64,000 nt of DNA from Rickettsiales bacterium. GTDB taxonomy: Bacteria; Pseudomonadota; Alphaproteobacteria; Rickettsiales; UBA1997. Of this stretch, positions 18,041 through 26,886 are shown one piece after another (position 1 is the stretch's first letter; every line of letters begins with the position of its first letter). The stretch is from NCBI GenBank assembly GCA_021298605.1, contig JAJTDS010000001.1, forward strand, positions 1-64,000, given 5' to 3'. The translations under genes and the position numbers were made by a program. Below the pieces are notes generated by a model that had not been told where the DNA came from, searched no databases, and saw only the letters and a list, made by a program, of their open reading frames with translations.

Positions 18041-18925
18041 CTAATTTATATATCTAGAATAGTTATTATATCTTATTTTTGATTGAATGATAAAATAATC
18101 ACTAAATTTTTTATAAAAATAATCATAACCTTTTTTTAATTCTTCTTCATTTTTAAATATTGCAAAGCAGGTTGAACCGCTACCAGACATTCTTGCAACT
18201 AATGGTTTTAAATTTTTTAACTCTTCAATAATTTCTTCTATTGCGGGGCATATTGAAATAGCGGGAAGGGTAAGGTCATTTTCTATTTGACTGATAATTT
18301 GGTAAAATTCTTTATTGGCAATAATTGGCTTGATATTATTTTCTTTACTAGAATTATCCTTCTTTAAAAGGTTAAAGATTTTTGCTGTTGATAGGTTTAT
18401 CTTGGGGTTAATTAATAAAATTGGCAAATCCTCAAAATAGGGAAATTTTTCAATAATCTCACCTCTACCACTGATAATACTAGCTTGGTTGCTGAAAAAA
18501 AATGGAATATCCGAACCAAATCTTAGGCTGATTTTAATAAGATCTTCTTGATTTAATTTGAGATTAAAAATTAGATTAATAGCATCTATAAAACAGCGAG
18601 CATTGCTAGAGCCACCTCCTAGCCCCGCTCCTACAGGAATGTTTTTTTGCAATTTTATTGCTAAATTATTGCTAATTTTAAATTCTTTAACAAAAAAATC
18701 TAAAATTTGGGTTAATAAATTATTATTTTCATCAACTTCGCTTGAAAATTGACCACCTATTTTTAGGCTAAAATTATCACTTCTAGCAACTGATAATTCA
18801 TCATATAAATCAATAAAAGCCATTAGCGAATAAAGATTATGGTAATTATCTGCCCTTTTGCCAAGAATCTTCAAAAATAAATTAACTTTTGCAGGGCATT
18901 TTTGTTCTATTTTGCTATATTCCAT
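18041..18925 (-). CDS. ispE: 4-diphosphocytidyl-2-C-methylerythritol kinase
   Basis: GHMP kinase of the MEP isoprenoid pathway; it phosphorylates CDP-methylerythritol. CPAKVNLFLKI is the N-terminal motif, PVGAGLGGGSSNA the ATP-binding loop and MSGSGSTCFAIF the C-terminal one. I start at MEYSKIEQ (18925), which gives 294 residues and a normal N-terminus; the upstream ATG at 18988 would add 21 residues inside the SH3 gene. The chosen start overlaps the SH3 gene by 11 bases. The window also has dxs and ispDF. Confidence 0.94.
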   Translation of the reverse strand: MEYSKIEQKCPAKVNLFLKILGKRADNYHNLYSLMAFIDLYDELSVARSDNFSLKIGGQFSSEVDENNNLLTQILDFFVKEFKISNNLAIKLQKNIPVGAGLGGGSSNARCFIDAINLIFNLKLNQEDLIKISLRFGSDIPFFFSNQASIISGRGEIIEKFPYFEDLPILLINPKINLSTAKIFNLLKKDNSSKENNIKPIIANKEFYQIISQIENDLTLPAISICPAIEEIIEELKNLKPLVARMSGSGSTCFAIFKNEEELKKGYDYFYKKFSDYFIIQSKIRYNNYSRYIN

Positions 18926-19394
18926 AGATATCCTGCTTTTGAACCCATCCCTTTTTATTGTTAATTCTAATTTGACACCACAAATCATCGCATTGCAGAT
19001 ATTGTGCTACTACCTTATTTTCAAGATAGTAAATAATTTTAGAATTATCTTTATTTTTGCGATGCATTGATATTTTTGGCTTTTTGCTATTTACCATGAT
19101 GGTTCTTTTCTTGGTTAACAAGGTTTTACTAACCCAGCCAGTTTGTTTTTCGTAATCTTCTATTTCGCACCAATTATCATACTCGCTAATTACTTTAACG
19201 GGCACCGATTTTATTTTATAAATAAATTTAATAGGATATTGATGACCGGGTCCAGCTCTAACATTGGTTTCATCTCCTCTCAAAGAAGAAAAATAATTTA
19301 CTTCTTTTATTTCCGAAGAATTTGCAAATGTATTTGAATAAAAAATAGGAAGAAAATTAAAATTTAATAAAATAATGAATAATATTTTAAACAT
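18915..19394 (-). CDS. Exported bacterial SH3-domain protein
   Basis: A 159-residue protein with an N-terminal signal peptide (MFKILFIILLNFNFLPIF, cleavage probably after NTFA) and two SH3b-like segments. The first has NVRAGPGHQYPI, YDNWCEIED and TGWVSKTLL; the second has MHRKNKDN and DLWCQIRINNKKGWVQ. Such proteins are usually periplasmic and often bind peptidoglycan or partner envelope proteins. It lies between pdxJ (one base between pdxJ's stop and this start) and ispE (11-base overlap) in a reverse operon. Precise role unknown. Confidence 0.85.
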   Translation of the reverse strand: MFKILFIILLNFNFLPIFYSNTFANSSEIKEVNYFSSLRGDETNVRAGPGHQYPIKFIYKIKSVPVKVISEYDNWCEIEDYEKQTGWVSKTLLTKKRTIMVNSKKPKISMHRKNKDNSKIIYYLENKVVAQYLQCDDLWCQIRINNKKGWVQKQDIYGI

Positions 19395-19395
19395 A

Positions 19396-20130
19396 TTAAA
19401 TTGATTTATTAATTACATTATTCATTTTTTCGATAACAATACCAAGTCCTTCAATTATTGCTTCGCCAATTATAAAATGACCAATATTAAATTCTCTAAT
19501 TTCTTTGATATTGGCAAGAATTTGAGCGGTTTCATAATTGAGGCCATGACCTAGATGGCATTCCAAACCTATTGAAACTGCCATTTTAGCACAATTTTCA
19601 ATTTTATTATATTCTTCTGTTGATTGATTAATTTTATATAATTCACAAAATTTGCCACTATGCAATTCAACTATATCTGCACCAAGCTCTTTGCATTTTA
19701 AGACTTGTTCTTTATTGGCTTCAACAAAAATAGAAACTAAAATATTATTTTGTTTTAGTTTTGTAATAATTTTTGCCAATTTATTGCTATTGCTAATAAC
19801 ATCAAGACCGCCTTCTGTTGTTATTTCTTGTCTTTTTTCAGGAACTATACAAACCGCATTGGGCTTAAATTTAATTGCAATTTCAAGCATTTCTTCTGTT
19901 GGTGCCATTTCTAGGTTAATCGGTAATTTTATTGCTTCTGCTATCGAAGATAAATCTTCATCTCTAATATGTCTTCTATCTTCTCTAAGATGAAGAGTAA
20001 TGCCGTCGGCACCGTATTGTTGTGCTATCATTGCTCCAAAAACTGGGCTTGGGTGGGTTCCGCCTCTTGCATTTCTAATAGTTGCAATATGATCGATATT
20101 AACACCGAGTCTGATTCTTTTGCTATTCAT
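19396..20130 (-). CDS. pdxJ: Pyridoxine 5'-phosphate synthase PdxJ
   Basis: Condenses 1-deoxyxylulose 5-phosphate with 3-amino-2-oxopropyl phosphate to make pyridoxine 5'-phosphate (vitamin B6). LGVNIDHIATIRNARGG, GITLHLREDRRHI, VEANKEQ and ECHLGHGLNY are family motifs. Length 244 is normal. Its substrate deoxyxylulose phosphate can come from dxs at 38.2 kb. Eight bases separate it from prmC upstream. Confidence 0.96.
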   Translation of the reverse strand: MNSKRIRLGVNIDHIATIRNARGGTHPSPVFGAMIAQQYGADGITLHLREDRRHIRDEDLSSIAEAIKLPINLEMAPTEEMLEIAIKFKPNAVCIVPEKRQEITTEGGLDVISNSNKLAKIITKLKQNNILVSIFVEANKEQVLKCKELGADIVELHSGKFCELYKINQSTEEYNKIENCAKMAVSIGLECHLGHGLNYETAQILANIKEIREFNIGHFIIGEAIIEGLGIVIEKMNNVINKSI

Positions 20131-20138
20131 TAATTATT

Positions 20139-21083
20139 CTATAAAATATTGTGTTTAAGCTTCTTAAAACAAAGAGCTCTGTTGATTCCAGATAAATCTT
20201 GTTTAAAATTTTCTAAAATAAAATCATTATTTATAAAAATTTTATTTACATCTTCAAATTGATTGTGACCTATTTCTAGAAATATTGGCGAATCCTTCTT
20301 GAGGAAAGAGGTTGCTTCTTTAGCGATAATGCGATAAAAATCAAGCCCATCAATACCGCCATCTAGCGATATTAAAGGCTCATAATTTTTTACTTCTGGT
20401 TGTAAATTTTTTATCTCTGATGTTGGTATGTAAGGCGGGTTAGCAATAAAAAAATCAAACTCTCCTGAAATATTATTAAAACTATCGCTATTAACAAAAT
20501 TTATTCTGTCAGCAACTTGATTGATGGCTGAATTTTGTTTGGCAATATTGATTGCATCATTACTGATATCGCTAGCGATTGCAGTAAAGTTAGTAAATTG
20601 TTTTAAGATAGTTATCGCTAAACAGCCAGAGCCAGTAAACATTTCCAAAAATTTTTGACCAATATTGTTGTTATTTTTGTTTTTAAAATATTCTATAACT
20701 AATTCTATTAATGTTTCCGAATCTGGTCTAGGGTCGAGAACATTTTGATTTACTAAAAATTGATATTCATAAAATTCTTTATAGCCTATTATTTTTGATA
20801 CAGGCTCATTTTTTACTCTTCTTGCAATTAGTTCAAAAAATAATGATTGATGATCCTTATCAATTAGGAAGTTTGGATTAAATACAAGCCACTCTAAAGA
20901 TTTTGCAGAAGCTTTTAGCTTAAAGCTGTGAAGCATTATAATTCTTACATCTAACGGATGATTGTTTTGAGGATAAAAAAACCCCCATTCTTCATCTATT
21001 TTATAGGAAGAATGGGGGTTTAATTTCGCTTCTGAATCTTGTAAAATTTCTATCGCTTTTTTAATTGCAATATTGATTTCCAT
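20139..21083 (-). CDS. prmC: Peptide chain release factor glutamine N5-methyltransferase PrmC
   Basis: Methylates the GGQ glutamine of release factors RF1 and RF2. The N-terminal helical domain is followed by a Rossmann methylase fold with FLEMFTGSGCLAI (SAM motif; family consensus has D-x-G-T-G-S-G) and the catalytic FIANPPYIP. GGIDGLDFYR and FLEIGHNQ are also typical. Length 314 is slightly long. The start overlaps the stop of the DUF2125-like gene by one base. Confidence 0.92.
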   Translation of the reverse strand: MEINIAIKKAIEILQDSEAKLNPHSSYKIDEEWGFFYPQNNHPLDVRIIMLHSFKLKASAKSLEWLVFNPNFLIDKDHQSLFFELIARRVKNEPVSKIIGYKEFYEYQFLVNQNVLDPRPDSETLIELVIEYFKNKNNNNIGQKFLEMFTGSGCLAITILKQFTNFTAIASDISNDAINIAKQNSAINQVADRINFVNSDSFNNISGEFDFFIANPPYIPTSEIKNLQPEVKNYEPLISLDGGIDGLDFYRIIAKEATSFLKKDSPIFLEIGHNQFEDVNKIFINNDFILENFKQDLSGINRALCFKKLKHNIL

Positions 21084-22939
21084 TAAAATTTACCAGCAAT
21101 TTCTCGCATTGGAGTTTCGTTGATAATAAATTCAAGATTTTTTTCTCTTCTTATTTCAAGAACTGCGGTTTCAGGTTTTGTTAGTGCATTCTTTTTTGAT
21201 ATTTCTTCTAAAATTAAGAATAGTTTTTCGTTAATTTTGTTTAAAAAATTATCATAAGGAATATTATTTTGCTGTGATAATCCTTTATTTTGTTTGGCTA
21301 AAATATTGCTTTTAATATTTTCAACTGCAGATGAAATTGCAATATTGAAAGATGGAAATTTATCTATTTTTAGAGTAACCGAACCAGAAGGCGAGTTATC
21401 ATCAATAAAGTTGTCAATTTGACCGTTAGCAGTAAATTTTATTTCATTACTAGAGAGTTCAAAATTATTTATTTTGATAGAATATCCAGAATTGGCAACA
21501 ATTTCTGATTTATGGGCGGGTGATATTTCTAACAATGCTGGTGCAGGAACATTGTTAGGTGCAGTAGGGTTATTTTGATTATTTACTGCATTATTAGGAA
21601 CCGGCGGTATGTTGCTAGGATTACCATTTGAAGAATTATTACTTGCAGTAGGGTTAGGAATGTTTGTGTTATTTGCTTGCTCTGTAGCTGGTTGAGTATT
21701 GGTAGTAGCGATATTTTCTTTCTTTATAGAAGGCTCCGAACTATTGATTGCTGTATATTCAAATTCTAAAGAAAGATTGAATTTTTGATTTTGTTTATTT
21801 GGCTCAATTATTAATTTTGGTTGTTCAGCTTGACCATTTGCATTATTGACAATAGCAGGAGCATTATTTGCAGGGTTTGGTGCGGTATTGACTGAATTGA
21901 CGGCTGATCCATTGCTGTTTACTGTAGGTATATTATTAACCGAGGCACTTACCTGTTGAGCAAGGGCAGGTGAGCCAGATTGAGAGGCTATTTTTACTGC
22001 TTCTTGTTGGTTAATTGGCTGATTATTATTGAATGTTCCAGAATTATTATTAGGGTTTTGATTTATATCTTGATTGTTGTTAGATGTTGCAGGCGATGCT
22101 TGTTGTGGAGCTTGTTGCTGTGGAATTGCTTGCGGGTTGTTAATGTTAGAATTTGAACCTAATTCAATTGCTGGTTTTAATTCTGGCTTGATAGAAGAAG
22201 GCGATTGCGAATTAGTAGGATTAATTTGATTTGAAGTGATAGCCATTTGTTGTTCTGGATTTATTAATAATGTACTGTTTGTTGCATTATTAATATTATT
22301 GCCAATGGTTATTTCTCCTGTTTTTATTCCTTCGATTATTTTTTTCTCAAAAAAATTTTGATGAATGCTTGCAAGGCTTATTCCCTCCATATCTTTAATG
22401 TCGATGTTAAATTTTAGAGTAAGTTTGCTATTAGCAGTTTCTATAGCTTCCATCTTGATAATATTGCTAGAAGAGTTGTAAAAAGGAGGTTTTTGATCCT
22501 CTAGGATAGTGTAGCCAGAATCTTGATAATTAAAGCTTGATATTCCTTCATTATTGAAAGAGATGTTGATTTTTGGACTTTCTTTAAATTCGATATTTCT
22601 GATAGTGTTAGAGTCATTATCAGAAACAGTAACTTGTTCCAATATGTTGGCAGAGAATGATTTGCTAAAAATTCCAGTGCTTGCTTCAAGTTTTTTTACG
22701 GTAACTTGATATTTAGAAATTGACGGGATATTGAATTTTAGATCGGATATTGTAATTTTTTGTGAAAAAGGGAAGCCAGATACTGAAACGGCTGATGCTG
22801 ATATGGTAGAGCTATTTTTGCTGATTAAATTATTAATTTTTTTCTCTGTTTGACCAGTTCTTACAAACCAAAAAAAGCTATAAGAAACTGTTATAACTAG
22901 GAGAATTATTCCTAGTTTTATTGCCGGAGCTTTATTCAT
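21083..22939 (-). CDS. DUF2125-like membrane-anchored protein with Asn/Pro-rich centre
   Basis: A 618-residue protein with one N-terminal membrane segment (IKLGIILLVITVSYSFFWFV) and then a large part outside the cytoplasm. The first 100 residues, including VSGFPFSQKITISDLKF, resemble the alphaproteobacterial DUF2125 family, and so does the C-terminal part. Between about residues 215 and 470 it carries a low-complexity region very rich in Asn, Pro, Gln and Ala. Function unknown; DUF2125 and AsmA-like proteins are thought to act in the envelope. It sits in the reverse operon with prmC and pdxJ. Confidence 0.7.
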   Translation of the reverse strand: MNKAPAIKLGIILLVITVSYSFFWFVRTGQTEKKINNLISKNSSTISASAVSVSGFPFSQKITISDLKFNIPSISKYQVTVKKLEASTGIFSKSFSANILEQVTVSDNDSNTIRNIEFKESPKINISFNNEGISSFNYQDSGYTILEDQKPPFYNSSSNIIKMEAIETANSKLTLKFNIDIKDMEGISLASIHQNFFEKKIIEGIKTGEITIGNNINNATNSTLLINPEQQMAITSNQINPTNSQSPSSIKPELKPAIELGSNSNINNPQAIPQQQAPQQASPATSNNNQDINQNPNNNSGTFNNNQPINQQEAVKIASQSGSPALAQQVSASVNNIPTVNSNGSAVNSVNTAPNPANNAPAIVNNANGQAEQPKLIIEPNKQNQKFNLSLEFEYTAINSSEPSIKKENIATTNTQPATEQANNTNIPNPTASNNSSNGNPSNIPPVPNNAVNNQNNPTAPNNVPAPALLEISPAHKSEIVANSGYSIKINNFELSSNEIKFTANGQIDNFIDDNSPSGSVTLKIDKFPSFNIAISSAVENIKSNILAKQNKGLSQQNNIPYDNFLNKINEKLFLILEEISKKNALTKPETAVLEIRREKNLEFIINETPMREIAGKF

Positions 22940-22970
22940 ATTTTAAATAGTTTTGAGATTGATAATGCGG

Positions 22971-23306
22971 TTAAACAGAAACATTTCTTGTTTCGTCGGG
23001 AACTGTTAAAGTTAGACCATCTAGATCTTTTGTCATGGTAATTTGACAGCCAAGCCTAGAAGTTGGAGTTAAGCCAAATGCTAAATCAAGCATATCTTCT
23101 TCATCTTCTGAAGCTTGTTCGAGTTTTGAATAGTAAGATTTATCAACTATAACATGGCAAGTTGAGCAAGCTAAAGAACCTTCGCAAGCACCTTCTAAAT
23201 CAATGTCATTATTGTGAGCAGCCTCAAGAACTGTTGTACCAACTGGAACGAGAAACTCTTTTTTTTCACCTTTAACGATGAAAATTATTTTTACATTATC
23301 GACCAT
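22971..23306 (-). CDS. fdx: [2Fe-2S] ferredoxin, adrenodoxin/Isc type
   Basis: Electron carrier of 111 residues that serves iron-sulphur cluster assembly and related reactions. The four cluster ligands are C41, C47, C50 and C87 (CEGSLACSTC, then RLGCQITM), with the vertebrate-type C-x5-C-x2-C spacing, and the end LTVPDETRNVSV is typical of the bacterial adrenodoxin-like group. No isc genes are next to it. It is divergent from mraZ across 226 bases. Confidence 0.93.
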   Translation of the reverse strand: MVDNVKIIFIVKGEKKEFLVPVGTTVLEAAHNNDIDLEGACEGSLACSTCHVIVDKSYYSKLEQASEDEEDMLDLAFGLTPTSRLGCQITMTKDLDGLTLTVPDETRNVSV

Positions 23307-23413
23307 TTTTAATAAAAAATTAAATATTCAAGGATTATTTATCTAATCATTTTTTAAAACAAAAAATCAAATGCAAGTATTTTTTAATATTTATTAATTT
23401 TTTTAAAAGTTTC

Positions 23414-23443
23414 TTGACAGTAAAAGAATAATTTTGCTAAAAT
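23414..23443 (+). promoter_or_regulatory. Promoter of mraZ-rsmH-ftsL
   Basis: TTGACA at 23414-23419, an 18-base spacer, and TAAAAT at 23438-23443: a near-consensus sigma-70 promoter pointing into mraZ. Transcription would start near 23450, inside the TGGA repeat array, leaving a leader of about 80 bases. Confidence 0.65.
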
Positions 23444-23487
23444 CCATTAAATTCCATTTTTTTACTAAATTTTTCCATTTTTTTCCA
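23443..23487 (-). promoter_or_regulatory. Candidate MraZ operator (phased TGGA repeats)
   Basis: On the minus strand, TGGA occurs at plus coordinates 23443-23446, 23453-23456, 23474-23477 and 23484-23487, with a degenerate copy (TACT on the plus strand) at 23463. The spacing is 10, 10, 11 and 10 bases. MraZ of E. coli binds direct TGGGN repeats with 5-base spacers, the same 10-base phase. The array begins at the -10 box and covers the expected transcription start, a good place for a repressor. Assignment to MraZ is inference. Confidence 0.6.
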
Positions 23488-23532
23488 AAAATTATTGTAA
23501 AAATTAGTGGAACAAATTAAATCAAATAACTA

Positions 23533-23991
23533 ATGGCGCTATTTCTTTCAACATTCATTAATAAAGTCGATGCAAAAGGCAGAGTTTCTTTACCTGCTCA
23601 ATTTCGTTCTGTTCTTAGTGTTGATATGCCTAATGTTGTTATAGTTTATGAATCTTTTATCAATCAAGCGATTGAAGGTTGTGACATTGAAAGAATTAAA
23701 AAAATATCACAAGCAATTGATGATCTTGACCCATTTTCAGAAGAGAGGGATGCTTTTTCTGCAACCGTTTTAGGCGGTGCTATTCAGCTTACAATTGATG
23801 GTGAGGGTAGAATAATAATACCGCAAGAGTTAATAAAAAAAATGAATATTAAAAATAGTGTTGTTTTTGTAGGTAAGGGTTCAACCTTTGAAATATGGGA
23901 AGTAAACAAATTTAATGATTATTCGCTTAAAGCTAGAGAAATAGCTAAAGAAAAAAGAAATATGCTGAGGTTGAATAAAAATAATGATTAA
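23533..23991 (+). CDS. mraZ: Transcriptional regulator MraZ
   Basis: DNA-binding protein of 152 residues with two SpoVT/AbrB half-domains, seen as the paired motifs KVDAKGRVSLPAQFR (near residues 10-24) and TIDGEGRIIIP in the second half. MraZ forms ring oligomers and represses the division and cell-wall (dcw) operon that it heads. It is followed by rsmH with an 8-base overlap. The phased repeats at its promoter suggest autoregulation. Confidence 0.95.
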   Translation: MALFLSTFINKVDAKGRVSLPAQFRSVLSVDMPNVVIVYESFINQAIEGCDIERIKKISQAIDDLDPFSEERDAFSATVLGGAIQLTIDGEGRIIIPQELIKKMNIKNSVVFVGKGSTFEIWEVNKFNDYSLKAREIAKEKRNMLRLNKNND

Positions 23992-24943
23992 AGAAATCAA
24001 TAATATCAATAAATTCGAAGATCATTTTCCTGTAATGTTAAACGAGGTTATGGATGCTCTTGACCCAAAAGACAATGAAATTTATGTTGATGCAACATTT
24101 GGTGCTGGTGGTTATTCAAGTGCAATACTTGAAAAAGCCAATTGCAGGCTCTTTGCAATTGATCGCGACCCTTCGGTAAAAAAATTTGCTAGTAAAATAG
24201 AAGGTTTATTTCCTAATCGATTTACCTTAATGATGGGTAGATTTTCTGAAATTAAAGAGCTTTTAATAGAGCAGAAAATTTCTGAAATTGATGGCTTAGT
24301 TCTTGATATAGGTGTTTCCTCAATGCAAATTGACGAAGAAGAAAGAGGCTTCTCTTTTGATAGTGATAAGCCTCTGGATATGAGAATGAATCAAGCTGAA
24401 CAAAATATTACTGCGAAAGATATTGTTAATAATTATGATTTTGAATCTTTATCTCAAATTATAAAAAATTTTGGAGAAGAGCCAAAAGCTAAATCTATCG
24501 CTAGAAAAATTATCAATCAAAGAATTAAGGCTCCAATTGTAAAATGTTGCGATCTTGCAAAAATTGTTAGATCTTGTTATTGCGGCTATCACAAGAAAGA
24601 TCCTGCAACTAAAACATTTCAAGCATTAAGAATATATATTAATCAAGAGTTAAAGGAGTTGGAATCAATTCTTGAGGCTTCAAAAACTATTATCAAAAGC
24701 GGTGGAAGAATAGCAGTAGTTTCTTTTCACTCTCTTGAAGATAGAATTGTAAAGAATTTTTTTAAAAAAGAATCTGAAATTGCTGGTTCTGGTATATCTA
24801 GATATCAACCAAATATTAATAAATCCGATAAAAAACCAAGCTTTTTTCTTAAAAAATCAACTGCAATTATTCCAACCGATGATGAAATTTCAATCAATAA
24901 TCGTTCTCGTTCGGCAAAAATGAGAAGTGCAATTAAAATTTAA
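23984..24943 (+). CDS. rsmH: 16S rRNA (cytosine-1402-N4)-methyltransferase RsmH
   Basis: Methylates N4 of C1402 in the ribosomal P site. FPVMLNEVMDAL, the SAM motif VDATFGAGGYSSAIL, LVLDIGVSSMQ, FSFDSDKPLDMRM and VVSFHSLEDRIVK are all diagnostic. Length 319 is normal. It overlaps mraZ by 8 bases and is followed three bases later by the FtsL-like gene, the standard start of a dcw cluster. Confidence 0.97.
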   Translation: MIKEINNINKFEDHFPVMLNEVMDALDPKDNEIYVDATFGAGGYSSAILEKANCRLFAIDRDPSVKKFASKIEGLFPNRFTLMMGRFSEIKELLIEQKISEIDGLVLDIGVSSMQIDEEERGFSFDSDKPLDMRMNQAEQNITAKDIVNNYDFESLSQIIKNFGEEPKAKSIARKIINQRIKAPIVKCCDLAKIVRSCYCGYHKKDPATKTFQALRIYINQELKELESILEASKTIIKSGGRIAVVSFHSLEDRIVKNFFKKESEIAGSGISRYQPNINKSDKKPSFFLKKSTAIIPTDDEISINNRSRSAKMRSAIKI

Positions 24944-24946
24944 GAT

Positions 24947-25315
24947 ATGAATTATAGCTTAAAAAGAAACAAAATTTATATTTGCCACCTATTGACAATA
25001 CTCTCTTTATTTGCAACTATTGCAATAATGTTTATTATTCAGTTTAGGGTTGAAGGTCTGCAAGATCAAATTGCAAAAGCTAATAATAAAATTTCTAGCT
25101 ATGAAGATAAAATAGAGCTCCTTGAAGTTGAATGGGTATATTTAACTAGACCAGATAGAGTAAGAACTCTTGCTAGTAGATATTTGCATAATAATAGCTA
25201 TACTATGGCCAGTCAAATTAGAGCAATTGATGATTTAGAAAAATATCGTGTTGCAAACTATCAAAAGAAAATTAATTTAAAAGAAGATTCAAAATCTCAA
25301 ACCTTAATTAATTAA
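24947..25315 (+). CDS. ftsL: Cell division protein FtsL-like
   Basis: A 122-residue bitopic protein with a short basic cytoplasmic tail, one membrane helix (about residues 12-32, HLLTILSLFATIAIMFIIQF), then a coiled coil (about 35-65) and the LTRPDRVRTLASRYL motif characteristic of alphaproteobacterial FtsL. FtsL forms a complex with FtsB and FtsQ at the division septum. Position directly after rsmH supports the call. Unusually, no ftsI follows; ispDF does. Confidence 0.82.
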   Translation: MNYSLKRNKIYICHLLTILSLFATIAIMFIIQFRVEGLQDQIAKANNKISSYEDKIELLEVEWVYLTRPDRVRTLASRYLHNNSYTMASQIRAIDDLEKYRVANYQKKINLKEDSKSQTLIN

Positions 25316-25321
25316 AAAATA

Positions 25322-26527
25322 ATGTCTAAAATAGTTGCTCTAATAACAGCCTGTGGAAGAGGAACCCGTTTCGCTAGCGATGGAATTCCTAAGCAATATA
25401 TGCAACTTGCAGGTGTTCCGCTTCTTCGTCATAGTATATTAGCATTTCTAAATCATTGTCAAGTTGATGATGTTATTTGTGTGATTCATCCGCAAGATAT
25501 TAAGCTTTATGAAGAGGCAACGATGGGTCTTGATTTGCTGAATCCTGTATTTGGAGGTGATACTCGTCAGGCATCAATTAGAATTGGTCTTGAAGCTCTA
25601 GAGCAGTACAATCCAAACAAGGTTTTGATTCATGATGGTGTTAGACCTTTTATTTCAAAGAGAATAATTAATGGTGTTATTGAAAAATTAGAAACTCATC
25701 CCGCAGTTATTCCTGCAATTATTGTTGAGGATACCATAAAAAAATGCGATGATGGTAAAATAGAGTGGACACTAGAAAGAGAAAATTTATGGCGAGCCCA
25801 GACTCCGCAAGGCTTTATTTATGGTGATATTTTAAATTCTCATATTGCCTTCAAAGATCTTCATTTTACTGATGATTCTGCTCTTAATGAATATGCAGGA
25901 ATTCCCGTTGCAATCATTCCTGGTTCGCAGAATAATTTCAAAATTACTAATCAAGAAGATTATGAAAGAGCTCAAAGAGTGGCGGGTTTATTGATTAAAA
26001 ATGTAAAAGAAGAAAATCGTTGTGGGATAGGGTTTGATGTCCATAAATTTAGCGATGAAGAAGTTGATGAAAATAATGTTGTTCATTTATGCGGAGTTAA
26101 GATTCCTTTTAATAAAAAAATATTAGCACATTCGGATGGTGATGTTGCAATTCATGCTTTGATGGATGCTATTCTCGGTGCAATAGGTTGCGGGGATATT
26201 GGAGAGCATTTTCCACCAAATGATGATAAATGGCGGGGCATTGATTCTCGCGAGATGCTAAGAATAGTTGATAGTTTGTTAAAAAAGAAGGGTGGAAAGA
26301 TATTAAATCTTGACCTAATAATTATTTGCGAAAAACCAAAAATTTCTCAATATAAGAAAGAGATGAGGGCTGAAATTGCTAATGTTCTTAATATAGAGGA
26401 ATCTAGAGTTAATATTAAAGCCACAACCACAGAAAAATTAGGTTTTACTGGTAGAGGCGAAGGTATAGCCTCGCAGGCAACCGTTTCAGTATGGCTAACA
26501 AGAATCGAAGAATCTTTATTATCTTAA
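25322..26527 (+). CDS. ispDF: Bifunctional IspD/IspF, MEP pathway
   Basis: A fusion of 2-C-methylerythritol 4-phosphate cytidylyltransferase (residues 1 to about 230) and the 2,4-cyclodiphosphate synthase (about 235-401), common in alphaproteobacteria. The IspD part has ACGRGTRFASDGIPKQY and LIHDGVRPF; the IspF part has GIGFDVHKF with the metal-binding Asp and His, LAHSDGDVAIHALMDA and KATTTEKLGFTGRGEG. IspE, which acts between the two halves, is encoded at 18 kb. It follows ftsL after six bases and probably shares its transcript. Confidence 0.96.
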   Translation: MSKIVALITACGRGTRFASDGIPKQYMQLAGVPLLRHSILAFLNHCQVDDVICVIHPQDIKLYEEATMGLDLLNPVFGGDTRQASIRIGLEALEQYNPNKVLIHDGVRPFISKRIINGVIEKLETHPAVIPAIIVEDTIKKCDDGKIEWTLERENLWRAQTPQGFIYGDILNSHIAFKDLHFTDDSALNEYAGIPVAIIPGSQNNFKITNQEDYERAQRVAGLLIKNVKEENRCGIGFDVHKFSDEEVDENNVVHLCGVKIPFNKKILAHSDGDVAIHALMDAILGAIGCGDIGEHFPPNDDKWRGIDSREMLRIVDSLLKKKGGKILNLDLIIICEKPKISQYKKEMRAEIANVLNIEESRVNIKATTTEKLGFTGRGEGIASQATVSVWLTRIEESLLS

Positions 26528-26886
26528 TTTGATTAATTTAGTGTTGAAGAATTTGCTTTGGCAACAAGGTGTAGGAGAAATGAAGAAGAATCGAATGAGA
26601 ATCTTTATCTTCGCGAGGCCTTACTTTCTTTATCATCTCAAAACCCTGCCATCATTCCGACGAAAGTCAGGACCCAGCTTATCCTATTTCTGGGTGCCGT
26701 TTTACAAAGGCATAAAGAGTGTTTTAGGTAACTGCGGAATTGGTATTGAAAGGTCTTTTTCCCTCAGTTTATTTGTTTATTATTTCTTGAAGAACCCCTC
26801 AAAAACTATAAGGATAAAGGGTTTGAAGCTGAATTATTTAGAATTTAAGATTTTATGGGGCTGGAGGTGAATTTTTAGAAGTGTCC
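26528..26886. other. Spacer of 359 bases with repeat-like sequence and no convincing gene
   Basis: The stretch separates ispDF from virB4 (their 3' ends converge) and is visibly richer in G+C than its surroundings. It contains TCATTCCGACGAAAGTCAGG, which resembles the dispersed palindromic repeats found between genes in many proteobacteria, and an ACCCAG/CTGGGT stem at 26671-26694. The first part (26586-26613) also repeats, imperfectly, the last bases of ispDF (26501-26526). A 113-codon frame crosses it from a TTG, but its sequence is not protein-like. Confidence 0.5.

Noticed and set aside
26529-26870. Frame of 113 codons after ispDF
   Set aside because: TTG start, no recognisable domain, protein sequence not like neighbours, and it crosses repeat-like DNA with a stem; treated as non-coding.
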